64,000 bases of DNA from Peptoniphilus rachelemmaiella (lineage in GTDB: Bacteria; Bacillota; Clostridia; Tissierellales; Peptoniphilaceae), in assembly GCF_943169845.1 (NCBI RefSeq), contig NZ_CALPBW010000002.1, forward strand, positions 62,001 through 126,000. Direction: 5' to 3'. This document shows positions 55,356 through 64,000 of this stretch, in pieces. Position numbers and translations under genes: made by a program. Under the pieces are notes generated by a model. The model was given only the letters and a program-made list of their open reading frames with translations, was not told where the DNA came from and made no database searches. The number at the start of each line of letters is the position of its first letter. Position 1 is the stretch's first letter.

Positions 55356-55384
55356 ATTATACATAAAAAACAACCTAAAATCAA
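55356..55384 (-). promoter_or_regulatory. SigA promoter of the S10 superoperon
   Basis: TTGATT, 17 bases, TATAAT. It gives a leader of roughly 220 bases. The 445-bp gap between rpsJ and the flavodoxin-like gene holds this promoter, the attenuator and the divergent promoter area; no small gene is seen. Confidence 0.75.
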
Positions 55385-55573
55385 GGGATTCAGGCATTTT
55401 CTGCGGATTTTTCGGGCTCGTGCCTCGATCCGCGGGTATTTACTTTGGCAACTTAGCTATAATAACCGAAACAATCGCCAATTGCAAGGCTTTTTCTGAA
55501 ACTTTACAAAATAGCCATTCTGCCTGTTTTGATTTAACCCTATGATAAAATAGAAAGATAAAGGATGGTGTCT

Positions 55574-56161
55574 ATGAAACTCTTAATTTTATTTGCAAGT
55601 CCTCGGCCCAAGGGAAACACGGCACAGCTTTTGGATAAAATCACCAAACGCTTCGACGATTCCGTGGAGGTCGCCCGCTTCGATCTCTATAAAATGAATC
55701 TGAAAAGTTGCATCGCCTGCCTGCGCTGCCAAAAGGTCTCGGATGGATTCAACTGCGTTCACGACGACGATATGCAGAAAATTTTCGACGCGGCCCTTCA
55801 AAGCGATCTGATTCTATTCGCCACGCCGATTTATTCCTTCTATTGTACGCCGCCGATGAAGATGGTTCTGGATCGGTTGGTCTACGGCATGTGCAAGTAC
55901 TACGGCGAAACCATGGGGCCCTCGCTGTGGGCGGGTAAATCCATCGCCCTCGTCTCCACCTTCGGCTATCCGGAGGAAAAGGCCTCGGATCTGTTGACGG
56001 AAGGGCTCGTGCGCTACGCGAAGCACAACAAATTATCGTTTCTCGGCGCCTACGGCGAGCGCCAGCGCTCCTATAAGGAGCCTTTTATGAATGAAGCGGT
56101 CGACAAAAGAGCCGAGGCATTTGCCGACAAGCTGATGGCCTTTGGCGAAAGCTTAAATTAA
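55574..56161 (+). CDS. Flavodoxin-like NAD(P)H-dependent reductase with Cys cluster
   Basis: 195 residues from the ATG after AAAGGATGGTG. FMN-binding opening ILFASPRPKGNTAQLLDK and FATPIYSFYCTPPMKMVLDR; a CIACLRCQ...C pattern (about 52-66) typical of the iron-sulfur flavoprotein/multimeric flavodoxin group. Probably a cytosolic flavin-dependent reductase; substrate unknown. An extended -10 (TGATAAAAT) lies about 25 bases upstream. Confidence 0.85.
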   Translation: MKLLILFASPRPKGNTAQLLDKITKRFDDSVEVARFDLYKMNLKSCIACLRCQKVSDGFNCVHDDDMQKIFDAALQSDLILFATPIYSFYCTPPMKMVLDRLVYGMCKYYGETMGPSLWAGKSIALVSTFGYPEEKASDLLTEGLVRYAKHNKLSFLGAYGERQRSYKEPFMNEAVDKRAEAFADKLMAFGESLN

Positions 56162-56192
56162 ACGGAAGCCATGGCTTTTGCTTCATCCATAG

Positions 56193-56228
56193 AAAAATCC
56201 CCTTTTCCTCGCAGGAAAGGGGATTTTT
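56193..56228. terminator. Bidirectional terminator between convergent genes
   Basis: Near-perfect hairpin AAAAATCCCCTTTTCCT / AGGAAAGGGGATTTTT around CGC; A and T runs serve both strands. Confidence 0.93.
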
Positions 56229-56238
56229 GTTCGATGGT

Positions 56239-56637
56239 TTACAGTTCGATGCCGTCTAATTGTTTGCCCGCCATATTTGCGTAGGACAGGCTGACATTTT
56301 CCAAAGTGTAGATTTCGAAGACGTCGTCTTCCACGCTGTAGCCGGCTTTTGCCAACATGGGCATGGCTTCCAGTGCGGCCTTTTTCGATTCCGGGGAGGT
56401 GATGAATTTCGCTTCGCCGGTGATGCGCAAGGTATTCATCTTGCCGTCCAGGGCGCAGAATTCCGTTTTCGGATTGGCCTTCAATTGTTTGCACATTTTT
56501 TTGCGGTTGTCCGTGTAGAATGCCAATTGGCCTTCAAATTCCATGACGAAACCAATAGGGCGAACGTGGGGTTGGTCCCCGTCTGTGGTGGCTGCGTAAA
56601 ATACTTTAGCGTTCTTTAAATACTCGATTACTTTCAT
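56239..56637 (-). CDS. Pyridoxamine 5'-phosphate oxidase-family protein
   Basis: 132 residues from the ATG placed after AAAGGAGAATGGCA. Split-barrel flavin fold: FYAATTDGDQPHVRPIGFVMEF, LAFYTDNRKKMCKQL, LRITGEAKFI. Likely a small FMN-binding reductase; true PNPOx activity is unlikely because of its short length. Confidence 0.85.
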   Translation of the reverse strand: MKVIEYLKNAKVFYAATTDGDQPHVRPIGFVMEFEGQLAFYTDNRKKMCKQLKANPKTEFCALDGKMNTLRITGEAKFITSPESKKAALEAMPMLAKAGYSVEDDVFEIYTLENVSLSYANMAGKQLDGIEL

Positions 56638-56711
56638 TGCCATTCTCCTTTTGTCTTTCAATTGCATTACGATGACTTCTATCTATATACCCCGCCCGGC
56701 TTTTACCACGC

Positions 56712-56739
56712 AAAAAACGCCCGAGGATTCTCGAGCGTT
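56712..56739 (-). terminator. Terminator after clpB
   Basis: AACGCTCGAG/CTCGGGCGTT stem with one mismatch, followed by TTTT on the minus strand. Confidence 0.85.
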
Positions 56740-56748
56740 TTGTCTTGA

Positions 56749-59325
56749 TTATTTTCGGATGACGTAATCGTCGCCGTCGACGGCAATTTCCAAATGATCG
56801 CCGTCCATAATGTCTCCTGCAATAAGGGCGCGGGAGAGTTTGGTTTCGATGTGGTTTTGGATATAGCGTTTGACGGGACGCGCACCGTAGAGCACATTGT
56901 AAGCTTCCGACAGGATTTTTTCTTTGGCTTCGTCGGTGGCTGCGATGTGAATGTCTCTGTCTTCGAGGCGGCTTTCGATTTCTGCCAGATCCGTGTCGAT
57001 GATTCTGACGATTTCATCTTTCAACAGGGGCTTAAAGAGGACGATTTCATCCACCCGGTTTAAAAATTCCGGACGGAAGTGGTCTTTCATTTCCCTGTTG
57101 ACGGCCTCTTTCGCTTCATCGGAAATGGCGCCGTCTTCTGCGACCCCTTCGATTAAGTCTTGGGAGCCGATGTTGGAGGTCATGATGATGACCGTGTTTT
57201 TAAAGTCCACGGTACGGCCTTGATTGTCCGTTAATCGGCCGTCGTCCAACACTTGCAAAAGGATGTTAAACACATCTCTGTGGGCCTTTTCGATTTCATC
57301 GAAGAGGATGACGGAGTAGGGTTTTCTTCTGACGGCTTCGGTGAGTTGGCCGCCTTCGTCGTAGCCCACGTAGCCCGGAGGCGAGCCGACCAGGCGGGAG
57401 ACGCTGTGCTTTTCCATGTATTCGCTCATGTCGATGCGAATCATGTTCCGTTCGTCGTCGAAGAGGGCTTCAGTTAAGGCCTTGGCCGTTTCCGTTTTGC
57501 CCACACCCGTGGGCCCTAGGAAGATAAAGCTGCCGATGGGGCGGTTTTGCGCCTTGAGCCCTGCCCGTGCGCGGAGCACGGCGTCGCTTACGGCTTTGGT
57601 GGCATCGGCCTGCCCCACGACGCGCTTTTTCAGAATCTCGTCTAAGTGGAGGAGTTTTTCTCGCTCCGTTTCGGCAAGCTTGGCGACGGGAATGCCCGTC
57701 CACTTGCTCACTACTTCGGCGATTTCTTCTTCGGTAACTTCTTCTTTAATGAGCTTGCCATCGCCTTTTTCTTTGTTTTGCTCTTGCTTCAATTGCTCTT
57801 CCAATTTAGGCAATTCGCCGTATTTCAAGGCGGAGAGCTTTTCCAAATCGTAGTTGCGTTCCGCTTCTTCGATTTCGTGACGCACCTTGTCGATGGCTTC
57901 TTTTATATTCTTTTCGCCTTCCAGCTCTTTCTTTTCCGTTTCCCAACGGGCGATGAGGGCATCGTAATCGGCCTTTTCTTCGGCCAATTCTTCTTCCAAG
58001 GCGTCGAGGCGCTTTTTCGAAGCGTCGTCGGTTTCTTTCTTTAAGGCTTCCCGCTCAATTTCCAGTTGGAGAATGTGGCGGCGAATTTCGTCGATTTCCG
58101 TGGGCATGGACTCGATTTCCGTGCGCACCATGGCGCAGGCTTCGTCCATGAGGTCGATGGCCTTATCGGGCAGGAAGCGATCGGTAATGTAGCGATCGGA
58201 AAGGAGGGCCGATTGAATGACGGCGCCGTCGGAGATGCGAATGCCGTGATAGATTTCGTATTTTTCCTTCAGGCCGCGCAAAATGGAAATGGTGTCTTCC
58301 ACCGTAGGCTCTTGCACTTGCACTTTTTGGAAACGACGTTCCAATGCCGGATCCTTTTCGATGTACTTGCGGTACTCGTCCAAGGTGGTGGCGCCGATGG
58401 TGTGGAGTTCGCCTCTGGCGAGCATGGGCTTTAAGAGGTTGCCCGCATCCATGGCCCCTTCGCTCTTGCCGGCGCCGACGATGTTGTGAATTTCGTCGAT
58501 GAACATAATGATTTCGCCTTCGGAGCTCTTCACTTCGTTTAAGACGGCCTTCAAGCGTTCTTCAAATTCGCCGCGGTATTTGGCCCCGGCGATTAATGCC
58601 CCCATATCCAGGGAGAAGACGGTTTTGTTTTTCAAACCGTCGGGCACATCGCCAGCCACGATTCGTTGGGCCAAGCCTTCGACGATGGCGGTTTTCCCGA
58701 CGCCGGGCTCGCCGATTAAGACGGGGTTGTTTTTCGTGCGGCGAGAAAGAATACGAATCACGTGGCGCACTTCATCGTCGCGGCCGATGACCGGGTCCAT
58801 TTTTCCCTTGGCCGCTTCCGCCGTCATGTCCCTTCCGTATTTATTTAAGGCTTCGTAGGTATCTTCGGGATTGTCGCTGGTCACGTGTTGATTGCCGCGA
58901 ATTTCTTTTAAGGCGCCCATAAAGCGGTCTTCGTCGATGCCGAATTCCTTAAAAATCCGCTTGTTGTTTACCCCGTCCCCTTTGATCATGGCGAGGTAGA
59001 GGTGTTCCACGCTGACGTAGCTGTCGCTTAAGCGCTTCGCTTCTTTCAATGCGTCGGTTAAAACGCCGTTCATGGCATTTGAGAGGCGAGGGGTGGCGCC
59101 GGTTTGTTTCGAGAGGCGGCCGATTTCCCTATCCAAGGCGTTTTCCACTTCCTTGGCATCGACGCCCATATAGTCCAATACGCGGGGAATAAGGCCTTCT
59201 GCATCGGATACCAAGGCTTTATTTAAGTGGAGGACGTCCACCTCCGGGTTTCCGTATTCTTGTGCCAAGTTTTGCGCGCTTTCCAACGCAGCCATGCTTT
59301 TTTGTGTAAATTTATCGATTTTCAT
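56749..59325 (-). CDS. clpB: ATP-dependent chaperone ClpB
   Basis: 858 residues, full length. Clp_N repeats (about 1-145), AAA+ domain 1 with [18 protein letters not shown], the long coiled-coil middle domain (about 400-520) that separates ClpB from ClpA/C, and AAA+ domain 2 with [19 protein letters not shown]. No ClpP-binding loop is apparent. It dissolves protein aggregates together with DnaK/DnaJ. It lies 33 bases after a DnaJ-type gene and shares its CtsR-controlled promoter. Confidence 0.97.
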   Translation of the reverse strand: MKIDKFTQKSMAALESAQNLAQEYGNPEVDVLHLNKALVSDAEGLIPRVLDYMGVDAKEVENALDREIGRLSKQTGATPRLSNAMNGVLTDALKEAKRLSDSYVSVEHLYLAMIKGDGVNNKRIFKEFGIDEDRFMGALKEIRGNQHVTSDNPEDTYEALNKYGRDMTAEAAKGKMDPVIGRDDEVRHVIRILSRRTKNNPVLIGEPGVGKTAIVEGLAQRIVAGDVPDGLKNKTVFSLDMGALIAGAKYRGEFEERLKAVLNEVKSSEGEIIMFIDEIHNIVGAGKSEGAMDAGNLLKPMLARGELHTIGATTLDEYRKYIEKDPALERRFQKVQVQEPTVEDTISILRGLKEKYEIYHGIRISDGAVIQSALLSDRYITDRFLPDKAIDLMDEACAMVRTEIESMPTEIDEIRRHILQLEIEREALKKETDDASKKRLDALEEELAEEKADYDALIARWETEKKELEGEKNIKEAIDKVRHEIEEAERNYDLEKLSALKYGELPKLEEQLKQEQNKEKGDGKLIKEEVTEEEIAEVVSKWTGIPVAKLAETEREKLLHLDEILKKRVVGQADATKAVSDAVLRARAGLKAQNRPIGSFIFLGPTGVGKTETAKALTEALFDDERNMIRIDMSEYMEKHSVSRLVGSPPGYVGYDEGGQLTEAVRRKPYSVILFDEIEKAHRDVFNILLQVLDDGRLTDNQGRTVDFKNTVIIMTSNIGSQDLIEGVAEDGAISDEAKEAVNREMKDHFRPEFLNRVDEIVLFKPLLKDEIVRIIDTDLAEIESRLEDRDIHIAATDEAKEKILSEAYNVLYGARPVKRYIQNHIETKLSRALIAGDIMDGDHLEIAVDGDDYVIRK

Positions 59326-59358
59326 ATGGCACTCCTTTCATGCTGGTTATTTTTTCTT

Positions 59359-60285
59359 TTATTTTTTGTATTTTTCACTTAATTGTTTGTAAAGCGCTTC
59401 ATCTTCCGCGCTTAAATTGTCCGGGTTCACGAGGACAAAGCGAATGTACGCATCCCCTGTGCGGCCCTTTAAATCCTTCAGCCCTTTTTTGGCCAGGCGC
59501 AGCTTTTGGCCGCCCTTGGTCTTTTCGGGTACGGTAATGCGAAGCTTCCCGGCGGGAAGATCGCAGGTGATTTTGTCGCCGAAATAGGCTTGCCAAGGAT
59601 AGATGGCTTGATCCACGATTAGGTCCAGACCGTGAATTTCCACGCCCTTCGGCGATGTGACGTGAATTTTAAAGAGAATGTCGCCGTCGACGCCGAATTT
59701 CTCGCCGCGAACTTTCAATTTTTTGCCTTCGGTAATGCCTGCCGGCACCTTCACGGGAATGTCCACGGCCTTGCCGCCGATGGTGAGGCTCACTTGCCGC
59801 TCTACGCCGTGATAGGCATCGTCCATGGAAATGGAAAGCTCTGCGGAATACTGCGTGCGTTGCGGCTTGTGGGCCCTGCGAGAGCCTTTGAAGTCGCCGA
59901 AAATATCGCCCATGTTAAAGGTGGTACTTCTGCGCTTCGAGCCTGCGCCCCCGCCCCCGCCTCCAAAGAACATATCGAAGAAATCGCTGAAGTCGCCGCT
60001 TCCGCCGGTGGTGGTGTAGGTGTATCCGTATTGGGAGGGATCGAAATTCATGCCGCCGGAGAAATTGCCGGCGCTACCGAATTGATCGTAGGTTTGTTTC
60101 TTCTTCGGATCGGACAACACTTCGTAGGCTTCGTTGATTTCCTTAAACTTTTCATGTGCCTTTTTGTCGTCGGGATGAAGGTCCGGGTGATATTGCTTCG
60201 CCAGTTTGCGAAAGGCTTTTTTAATCGTTTTTTGATCGGCGCTTTTATCTACGCCCAATGTCTTGTAATAATCTTTATATTCCAT
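59359..60285 (-). CDS. DnaJ/CbpA-type co-chaperone
   Basis: 308 residues. J domain with HPD ([10 protein letters not shown], residues about 30-40), a Gly/Phe-rich linker with an eight-Gly run, and two DnaJ C-terminal beta domains. The Cys-rich zinc finger of true DnaJ is absent, so it is a CbpA-like protein. It stimulates DnaK; joint transcription with clpB suggests a dedicated disaggregation pair. Confidence 0.92.
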   Translation of the reverse strand: MEYKDYYKTLGVDKSADQKTIKKAFRKLAKQYHPDLHPDDKKAHEKFKEINEAYEVLSDPKKKQTYDQFGSAGNFSGGMNFDPSQYGYTYTTTGGSGDFSDFFDMFFGGGGGGAGSKRRSTTFNMGDIFGDFKGSRRAHKPQRTQYSAELSISMDDAYHGVERQVSLTIGGKAVDIPVKVPAGITEGKKLKVRGEKFGVDGDILFKIHVTSPKGVEIHGLDLIVDQAIYPWQAYFGDKITCDLPAGKLRITVPEKTKGGQKLRLAKKGLKDLKGRTGDAYIRFVLVNPDNLSAEDEALYKQLSEKYKK

Positions 60286-60296
60286 AAATCACCTCA

Positions 60297-60313
60297 GTTG
60301 ACTTTCTTTGACC
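60297..60313. promoter_or_regulatory. CtsR box 2 (proximal)
   Basis: Minus strand GGTCAAAGAAAGTCAAC fits the CtsR heptad repeat RGTCAAANANRGTCAAA with one mismatch. Lies between the -10 box and the ribosome binding site of the cbpA-like gene. Confidence 0.8.
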
Positions 60314-60321
60314 TTGATTTC

Positions 60322-60349
60322 ATTATAACACCTTCGCCGCGGAATGCAA
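60322..60349 (-). promoter_or_regulatory. Promoter of the cbpA-clpB operon
   Basis: TTGCAT, 16 bases, TATAAT; flanked on both sides by CtsR boxes. Confidence 0.75.
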
Positions 60350-60356
60350 TAGATTT

Positions 60357-60373
60357 TTTGACCTTGTTTGACT
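60357..60373. promoter_or_regulatory. CtsR box 1 (distal)
   Basis: Minus strand AGTCAAACAAGGTCAAA is a perfect match to the CtsR consensus, just upstream of the -35 box. Two boxes centred about 60 bp apart could allow cooperative repression. Confidence 0.85.
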
Positions 60374-60403
60374 TTTCTTTTCATTCCCGCCTAAAACAAG
60401 AAA

Positions 60404-60422
60404 AGCCCGCGTTTAGCAGGCT
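60404..60422 (-). terminator. Terminator after the NADPH-FMN reductase gene
   Basis: AGCCTGC/GCGGGCT stem, loop TAAAC, then TTTTCTTGTTTT on the minus strand. It separates the ddl-rnr-smpB-reductase unit from the heat-shock promoter. Confidence 0.8.
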
Positions 60423-60435
60423 TTTTCGCAATCGA

Positions 60436-60984
60436 TCAGAAGCGTTCCGCGTGGTTCACAAAGGCATCGACGAAGCCTTGCAAAAAGTCTTCCGTGTCTT
60501 TGATCAATTCGCCGTTTTTGTCGAACTTTTCGTGGACGGCGGACAGATAGACTTCCGGTTGTTGCAGAGGAATGAGATCGACGAAAATCAAATTTTGTCG
60601 CAAACTGAAATTCGCCGCCATGCCGCCGGATGAACCAACGCTGGCGCTTACGACGGCCGCGGGCTTGGTGCCCCATTTGCTCTTGCCATAGGGGCGGCTC
60701 GCCACGTCGATGGCGTTTTTAACGGCCGGTGCGCATAGGCGATTGTATTCCGGCGTAAAGAAAATATAGCCGTCTTTCTCTTCCACTTCTTTTCGGAAGC
60801 GGCTGTAGCTTTCCGGTTCGTTGTTTTCCCTTTCGTAGTCTTCGTTGTAAAGGGGCAGATCGCCGATTTCGATAAACTCAGCTTCGTAGCCTTCCGGGAA
60901 CATGTCTTTCACCTTTTCGGCGACTTTTCTGTTCCAGGATCCTTTTCTGAGCGAGCCGACAATTAAACCGATTTTTTTCGTCAT
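60436..60984 (-). CDS. NADPH-dependent FMN reductase
   Basis: 182 residues. FMN_red family: LIVGSLRKGSWNRKVAEKV at the N-terminus, then FFTPEYNRLCAPAVKNAIDV and SSGGMAANFSLRQNL. Flavin or quinone reductase in the cytosol. About 70 bases downstream of smpB and likely on the same transcript. Confidence 0.9.
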   Translation of the reverse strand: MTKKIGLIVGSLRKGSWNRKVAEKVKDMFPEGYEAEFIEIGDLPLYNEDYERENNEPESYSRFRKEVEEKDGYIFFTPEYNRLCAPAVKNAIDVASRPYGKSKWGTKPAAVVSASVGSSGGMAANFSLRQNLIFVDLIPLQQPEVYLSAVHEKFDKNGELIKDTEDFLQGFVDAFVNHAERF

Positions 60985-61052
60985 GGTATACTCCTTTTCT
61001 TTCTCTTAACTGTGCTATTTGAGTTATATCCGAAAGAAAGGAAATCTAAACA

Positions 61053-61517
61053 TTACCGGTCCACGTAGCGCTTTAAGTCGCGTTCGATGTCCCGCTTCTT
61101 TATGGCTTCTCTTTTGTCGTGAAGCTTCTTGCCCTTGGCCTCGGCGATGGAAAGCTTCACCCTGCCCCGCGTCAGGTGCACGTTTAAGGGCACGATGGTG
61201 TAGCCCTCCTGCTCCGTGGCCTTGGCCAGCTGGGCGATTTCTTTTTTATGCATGAGGAGCTTGCGCTTTCGCAGGGGATCCATATTAAAGCGATTCCCCT
61301 GTTCGTAAGGCGCCACGTGCATCCCTTCGATAAAGATTTCGCCCCCTTCGATGGAGCAGTAGGCTTCTTTAATGGCCACGCTGCCCTTGCGAATGCTCTT
61401 CACCTCCGTCCCCTTTAAGACGATGCCCGCCTCGTAGGTGGTTTCGATGTGGTATTCGTGAAAGGCTTTTTTGTTATTGGCCAAGTAATCCCCGTCGGGT
61501 TTCTTCTTTTTAGCCAC
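61053..61517 (-). CDS. smpB: SsrA-binding protein SmpB
   Basis: 154 residues from GTG 61517, six bases after GGAGG; an ATG two codons upstream touches the ribosome binding site and was not chosen. Marks: NKKAFHEYHIETTYEAGIVL, GTEVKSIRKGSVAIKEAY and the basic tail. It loads tmRNA onto stalled ribosomes. Overlaps rnr by 8 bases, a common pairing since RNase R degrades the freed mRNA. No ssrA gene is seen in the window. Confidence 0.96.
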   Translation of the reverse strand: MAKKKKPDGDYLANNKKAFHEYHIETTYEAGIVLKGTEVKSIRKGSVAIKEAYCSIEGGEIFIEGMHVAPYEQGNRFNMDPLRKRKLLMHKKEIAQLAKATEQEGYTIVPLNVHLTRGRVKLSIAEAKGKKLHDKREAIKKRDIERDLKRYVDR

Positions 61518-63621
61518 GGGCATCCTCCTCTAATTGAAAGTCGATGCGTCCCAGTATGGGATCGGCGCCGACCACGACGATGCGCATGGGATCGCCCATG
61601 TGAATGGTTTTTTTCGTGCGCTCGCCGACGGCCACATAATGGTCTTCGTCGAAGCGATAGAAGTCGTCCATGGAGGCATAGCCGATGAGGCCTTCCACTG
61701 TGTTGTCCAGTTCGCAGAAAATACCGAAGGACGTGATCCCCGACACTTTCGCATCGAAGCTTTCCCCGATGTGATCGGCCATGTATTGCGCCATCTTCAC
61801 ATCCACCACCTTGCGCTCCGCTTCCTGGGCGATTTTTTCCGTGGCGGAAATGTGATCGGCAATGTCCGGGAAGGTTCTCTTGTATAAATCGATGAGCTTC
61901 GTGTCCAGAACGTGGTTCAAATCCTGCTTAATGATCCGATGAATGGTTAAATCCGCATAACGGCGAATGGGCGAAGTAAAGTGGGAATAGTATTTAGCGG
62001 CGAGGCCGAAGTGGCCGGCGAGTTCTTCGCTGTAGCGGGCCTTTTGCATGCTCCGGAGGATCATGGTTTGAATCAAAGTCTCTTCGTCTTTTCCCTTGCA
62101 GGCCAAGGTCAGCTTTTGAATGTCCTTGGGGTGGATGTCCTTGGTGAGATCCAAATGGTAGCCGAAGGGGCGAATCACCGCATTTAAAAGGGTGAGCTTT
62201 TCAGCGTCCGGCTCCTCGTGAATGCGGTAGATGAAGGGCAGCTTCTTTTTGTGGTAGGTTTCGGACACGGTTTCGTTGGCGAGGAGCATAAATTCCTCGA
62301 TAAGGTCGTTGGCATCCCGGTGATCCACGAGGCCGATGTGGGTGGGGTGGCCGTCAGCATCCAGCTCAATGGCCGGCTCGTCGAAGGAAAAGTCGATGTT
62401 GCCCCGCTTATCCCGCATCTTGCGACGATTTTTCGCCATGGTGTTTAAAATCGTGAGCTCGTCTGTGAGATCTTTCAGCGATTCGTGGATCTTTCCGTCT
62501 TCCAAAAAGTCGCTGACATGGGTGTAGACCAGGCGGCGGTCGCTGTTAATCACCGTTTCGGCGATGTGGAAGTGATAGACTTTGCCCTTATCGTCCAGCT
62601 CGAAAATCACGCTCAAACAAAGGCGATCCACCCCTTCATTTAAAGAGCAGATGCCGTTGGAGAGGGCCTTGGGCAGCATGGGCAGGACCTCACTTAAAAG
62701 ATAGACACTGTTTCCCCGATGGAGGGCCTCTCTATCCAAGGGGCTTCCCATGCGCACGTATTCCGCCACATCGGCGATGTGTACGCCCACTTCCCAATGG
62801 CCGCCTTTTAATGGACGCACGCTCAAAGCGTCGTCGAAGTCTTTGGAATCGGCGCCGTCGATGGTGAAGGTGGGCACGTCTCGAAAATCTTCCCTGCCCG
62901 CCACGGCGGAAAGGCTCACTTTTTGAGGAATGGCCTCCGCTTCGTCCATGACGTCTCTCGGAAATTCCAAATCCAGCCCCATGGCATAGGCGATGGAGAG
63001 AATGTCCACGTTTTTGTCCTCGGGATAGCCAAGAACTTCCACAATTTTTCCCTCGGCCTTTTTGTTGGGTTCCGGATATTTTTCAATGTCCACCACGACT
63101 TTTTGGCCATCTTCGGCGCCGTTTTTCCACTTTTTCGGAATGAAAATGTCGTCGGGGATTCGCTTGTCGTCGGGGGTGACGAAACCGAAGCGCATGGCGT
63201 CGTCGTAAACGCCGACGATGCGATGATTGGCCCGCTCCAACACGGCGACGACGCGGCCCTCATCCCCTTTGTCCGGATCCTTGGAGGGGATTTTTTCCAC
63301 GAGCACCCGGTCTTTGTTCATGGCGGAGTTCACCTTGGTGCGGTGAATGTATAAATCCGCCATTCCCTCGTCGTCGGGGACGAAGAAGCCGAAGCCCTTG
63401 TCGTTGCCTTCGAAGGTGCCGGTCATGAGCCCGCGGCGAAGGCTGGCGTGGTAGTTTTTATCCTCGTCCCGGTAAAGGGTGCCGTCTTTTACCATATCCT
63501 TTAAAAGGCCCTTCATTTCCTTTTGCAGATTGTCGTTGACGTTTAGGGTGCGGAAAATTTCCCGCTTGCTCAGGCCGTCGTTTTTCTCCAAAGCCTCCAG
63601 TACCCGGTCTCGAATAGTCAT
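61510..63621 (-). CDS. rnr: Ribonuclease R
   Basis: 703 residues. N-terminal winged helix (about 1-65), two cold-shock domains, RNB catalytic core with TIDGADSKDFDDALSV (the metal-binding Asp cluster), and a C-terminal S1 domain (AKVSGITSFGIFCELDN). A 3'-5' exonuclease for structured RNA. Lies 15 bases after the ddl-like gene. Confidence 0.96.
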   Translation of the reverse strand: MTIRDRVLEALEKNDGLSKREIFRTLNVNDNLQKEMKGLLKDMVKDGTLYRDEDKNYHASLRRGLMTGTFEGNDKGFGFFVPDDEGMADLYIHRTKVNSAMNKDRVLVEKIPSKDPDKGDEGRVVAVLERANHRIVGVYDDAMRFGFVTPDDKRIPDDIFIPKKWKNGAEDGQKVVVDIEKYPEPNKKAEGKIVEVLGYPEDKNVDILSIAYAMGLDLEFPRDVMDEAEAIPQKVSLSAVAGREDFRDVPTFTIDGADSKDFDDALSVRPLKGGHWEVGVHIADVAEYVRMGSPLDREALHRGNSVYLLSEVLPMLPKALSNGICSLNEGVDRLCLSVIFELDDKGKVYHFHIAETVINSDRRLVYTHVSDFLEDGKIHESLKDLTDELTILNTMAKNRRKMRDKRGNIDFSFDEPAIELDADGHPTHIGLVDHRDANDLIEEFMLLANETVSETYHKKKLPFIYRIHEEPDAEKLTLLNAVIRPFGYHLDLTKDIHPKDIQKLTLACKGKDEETLIQTMILRSMQKARYSEELAGHFGLAAKYYSHFTSPIRRYADLTIHRIIKQDLNHVLDTKLIDLYKRTFPDIADHISATEKIAQEAERKVVDVKMAQYMADHIGESFDAKVSGITSFGIFCELDNTVEGLIGYASMDDFYRFDEDHYVAVGERTKKTIHMGDPMRIVVVGADPILGRIDFQLEEDARG

Positions 63622-63636
63622 AATGCCTCCTTTGGC

Positions 63637-64000
63637 TTACAGTTTGCTACCGTAGGTGGTTTTCGTAAATAAATTGGATTCGTAGCTGTAGGTGGTGTCC
63701 TTGCGTTCATTTGCGCGGATCTCGCCTAATTCGATGACTCTACTTAACAACTCGGCGAAGGGAATGCCCACAGGCTCCCACAAGTAAAAGCCCATGGAGC
63801 CGGGCAGGGTGTTGATTTCATTGACCACCGTCTCCCCTTCGGCGACGAGAAAATCGATTCGGGCCGCACCGCAGGCGTCGATGGCGGTGAAGGCATCCTT
63901 CGCCAAGTCTTCGATTTTTTTCTTTAAGGCCTCGTCTACATCAGCCGGACAGTTTCTCGCATTTTTCCCCTTGCTTGGGCCGGTTTTCTTGCCGCCGCCG
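63637..64000 (-). CDS. ddl: D-alanine--D-alanine ligase family protein, C-terminal part (cut by window edge)
   Basis: The frame is open to the window end; the N-terminal part is missing. The visible ATP-grasp end includes ACGAARIDFLV and VNEINTLPGSMGFYLWEPVGIPFAELL, with the metal-binding NEIN motif. It ends TTYSYESNLFTKTTYGSKL. Probably makes the D-Ala-D-Ala dipeptide for peptidoglycan; the LWEP variant near the end differs from canonical Ddl, so specificity is unproven. Confidence 0.85.
   Translation of the reverse strand, partial: GGGKKTGPSKGKNARNCPADVDEALKKKIEDLAKDAFTAIDACGAARIDFLVAEGETVVNEINTLPGSMGFYLWEPVGIPFAELLSRVIELGEIRANERKDTTYSYESNLFTKTTYGSKL

Noticed and set aside
55299-55545. Small plus-strand frames in the rpsJ upstream gap
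   Set aside because: No ribosome binding site, overlapping the S10 promoter, and no recognisable product.
59632-60633. 333-codon open frame on the plus strand
   Set aside because: It is antisense to the cbpA-like gene, its promoter and the FMN reductase gene; the encoded sequence has no domain sense and no ribosome binding site.
60985-61052. tmRNA (ssrA) next to smpB
   Set aside because: Only 68 bases are available and no alanyl-tRNA-like ends or tag reading frame are visible.

Overview
The window looks like a Gram-positive Bacillota (Firmicutes) chromosome, most likely an anaerobic Tissierellia/Peptoniphilaceae-type coccus (Peptoniphilus, Aedoeadaptatus, Anaerococcus relatives). The evidence is the classic S10-spc-alpha ribosomal gene order with a KOW/L14e-like gene before infA, an rpsF-ssb-rpsR operon next to yybS-gdpP, SLH-anchored surface proteins, and consensus SigA promoters with strong AGGAGG ribosome binding sites. 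The backbone is of medium GC, while 15.85-28.03 kb is visibly AT-rich. No tRNA, rRNA or CRISPR array was recognised.

Layout. 1-10.1 kb (minus strand): gdpP (cut by the window edge), yybS, a 2181-residue SLH/NEAT-like surface protein inserted between yybS and rpsR, then rpsR, ssb, rpsF. 10.1-14.7 kb: a metallophosphoesterase and a four-gene binding-protein-dependent ABC importer. 14.96-15.85 kb: an EamA transporter. 15.85-28.03 kb: an AT-rich foreign island. It carries a complete FTR1-P19 type iron-uptake cluster (P19, FTR1, DUF2318, FtsX-like permeases, ATPases, FMN-binding lipoprotein, DUF4418). On one side is a 5'-truncated tyrosine recombinase; on the other are scraps of an integrative conjugative element (RepA_N fragment, small CD1845-like membrane protein) and of metG. 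The cluster follows a decayed feoA and a 56-codon stump of feoB, and apparently uses the old Fur-controlled feo promoter.

28.3-33.05 kb: a small membrane protein, an AraC regulator and two fused ABC half-transporters, read from a promoter with a second Fur-box-like site. 33.3-36.9 kb (plus strand): a 7TM pseudo-histidine kinase, a genuine NarL-type kinase and a LuxR-type response regulator. 36.9-41.1 kb: a copper-amine-oxidase-stalk protein, a YdjG-like zinc-ribbon protein, a YdjI-like SPFH/SHOCT protein and a small SLH protein. 41.3-55.1 kb: the ribosomal superoperon rpsJ to rplQ, including secY, adk, infA and rpoA, but without map or rpsD. 55.5-64 kb: a flavodoxin-like reductase, a PNPOx-family protein, clpB and a DnaJ/CbpA-type co-chaperone behind two CtsR boxes, an NADPH-FMN reductase, smpB, rnr and the 3' end of a ddl gene.

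Common threads are iron acquisition (FTR1-P19 island, relic Feo, Fur-box-associated ABC/AraC unit, NEAT-like surface protein) and cell-surface display through SLH domains. The most unusual items are the rebuilt iron island with its chimeric feoA, the pseudokinase-kinase pair, the attenuator-like terminator ahead of rpsJ, and the giant surface protein placed inside a normally conserved operon.
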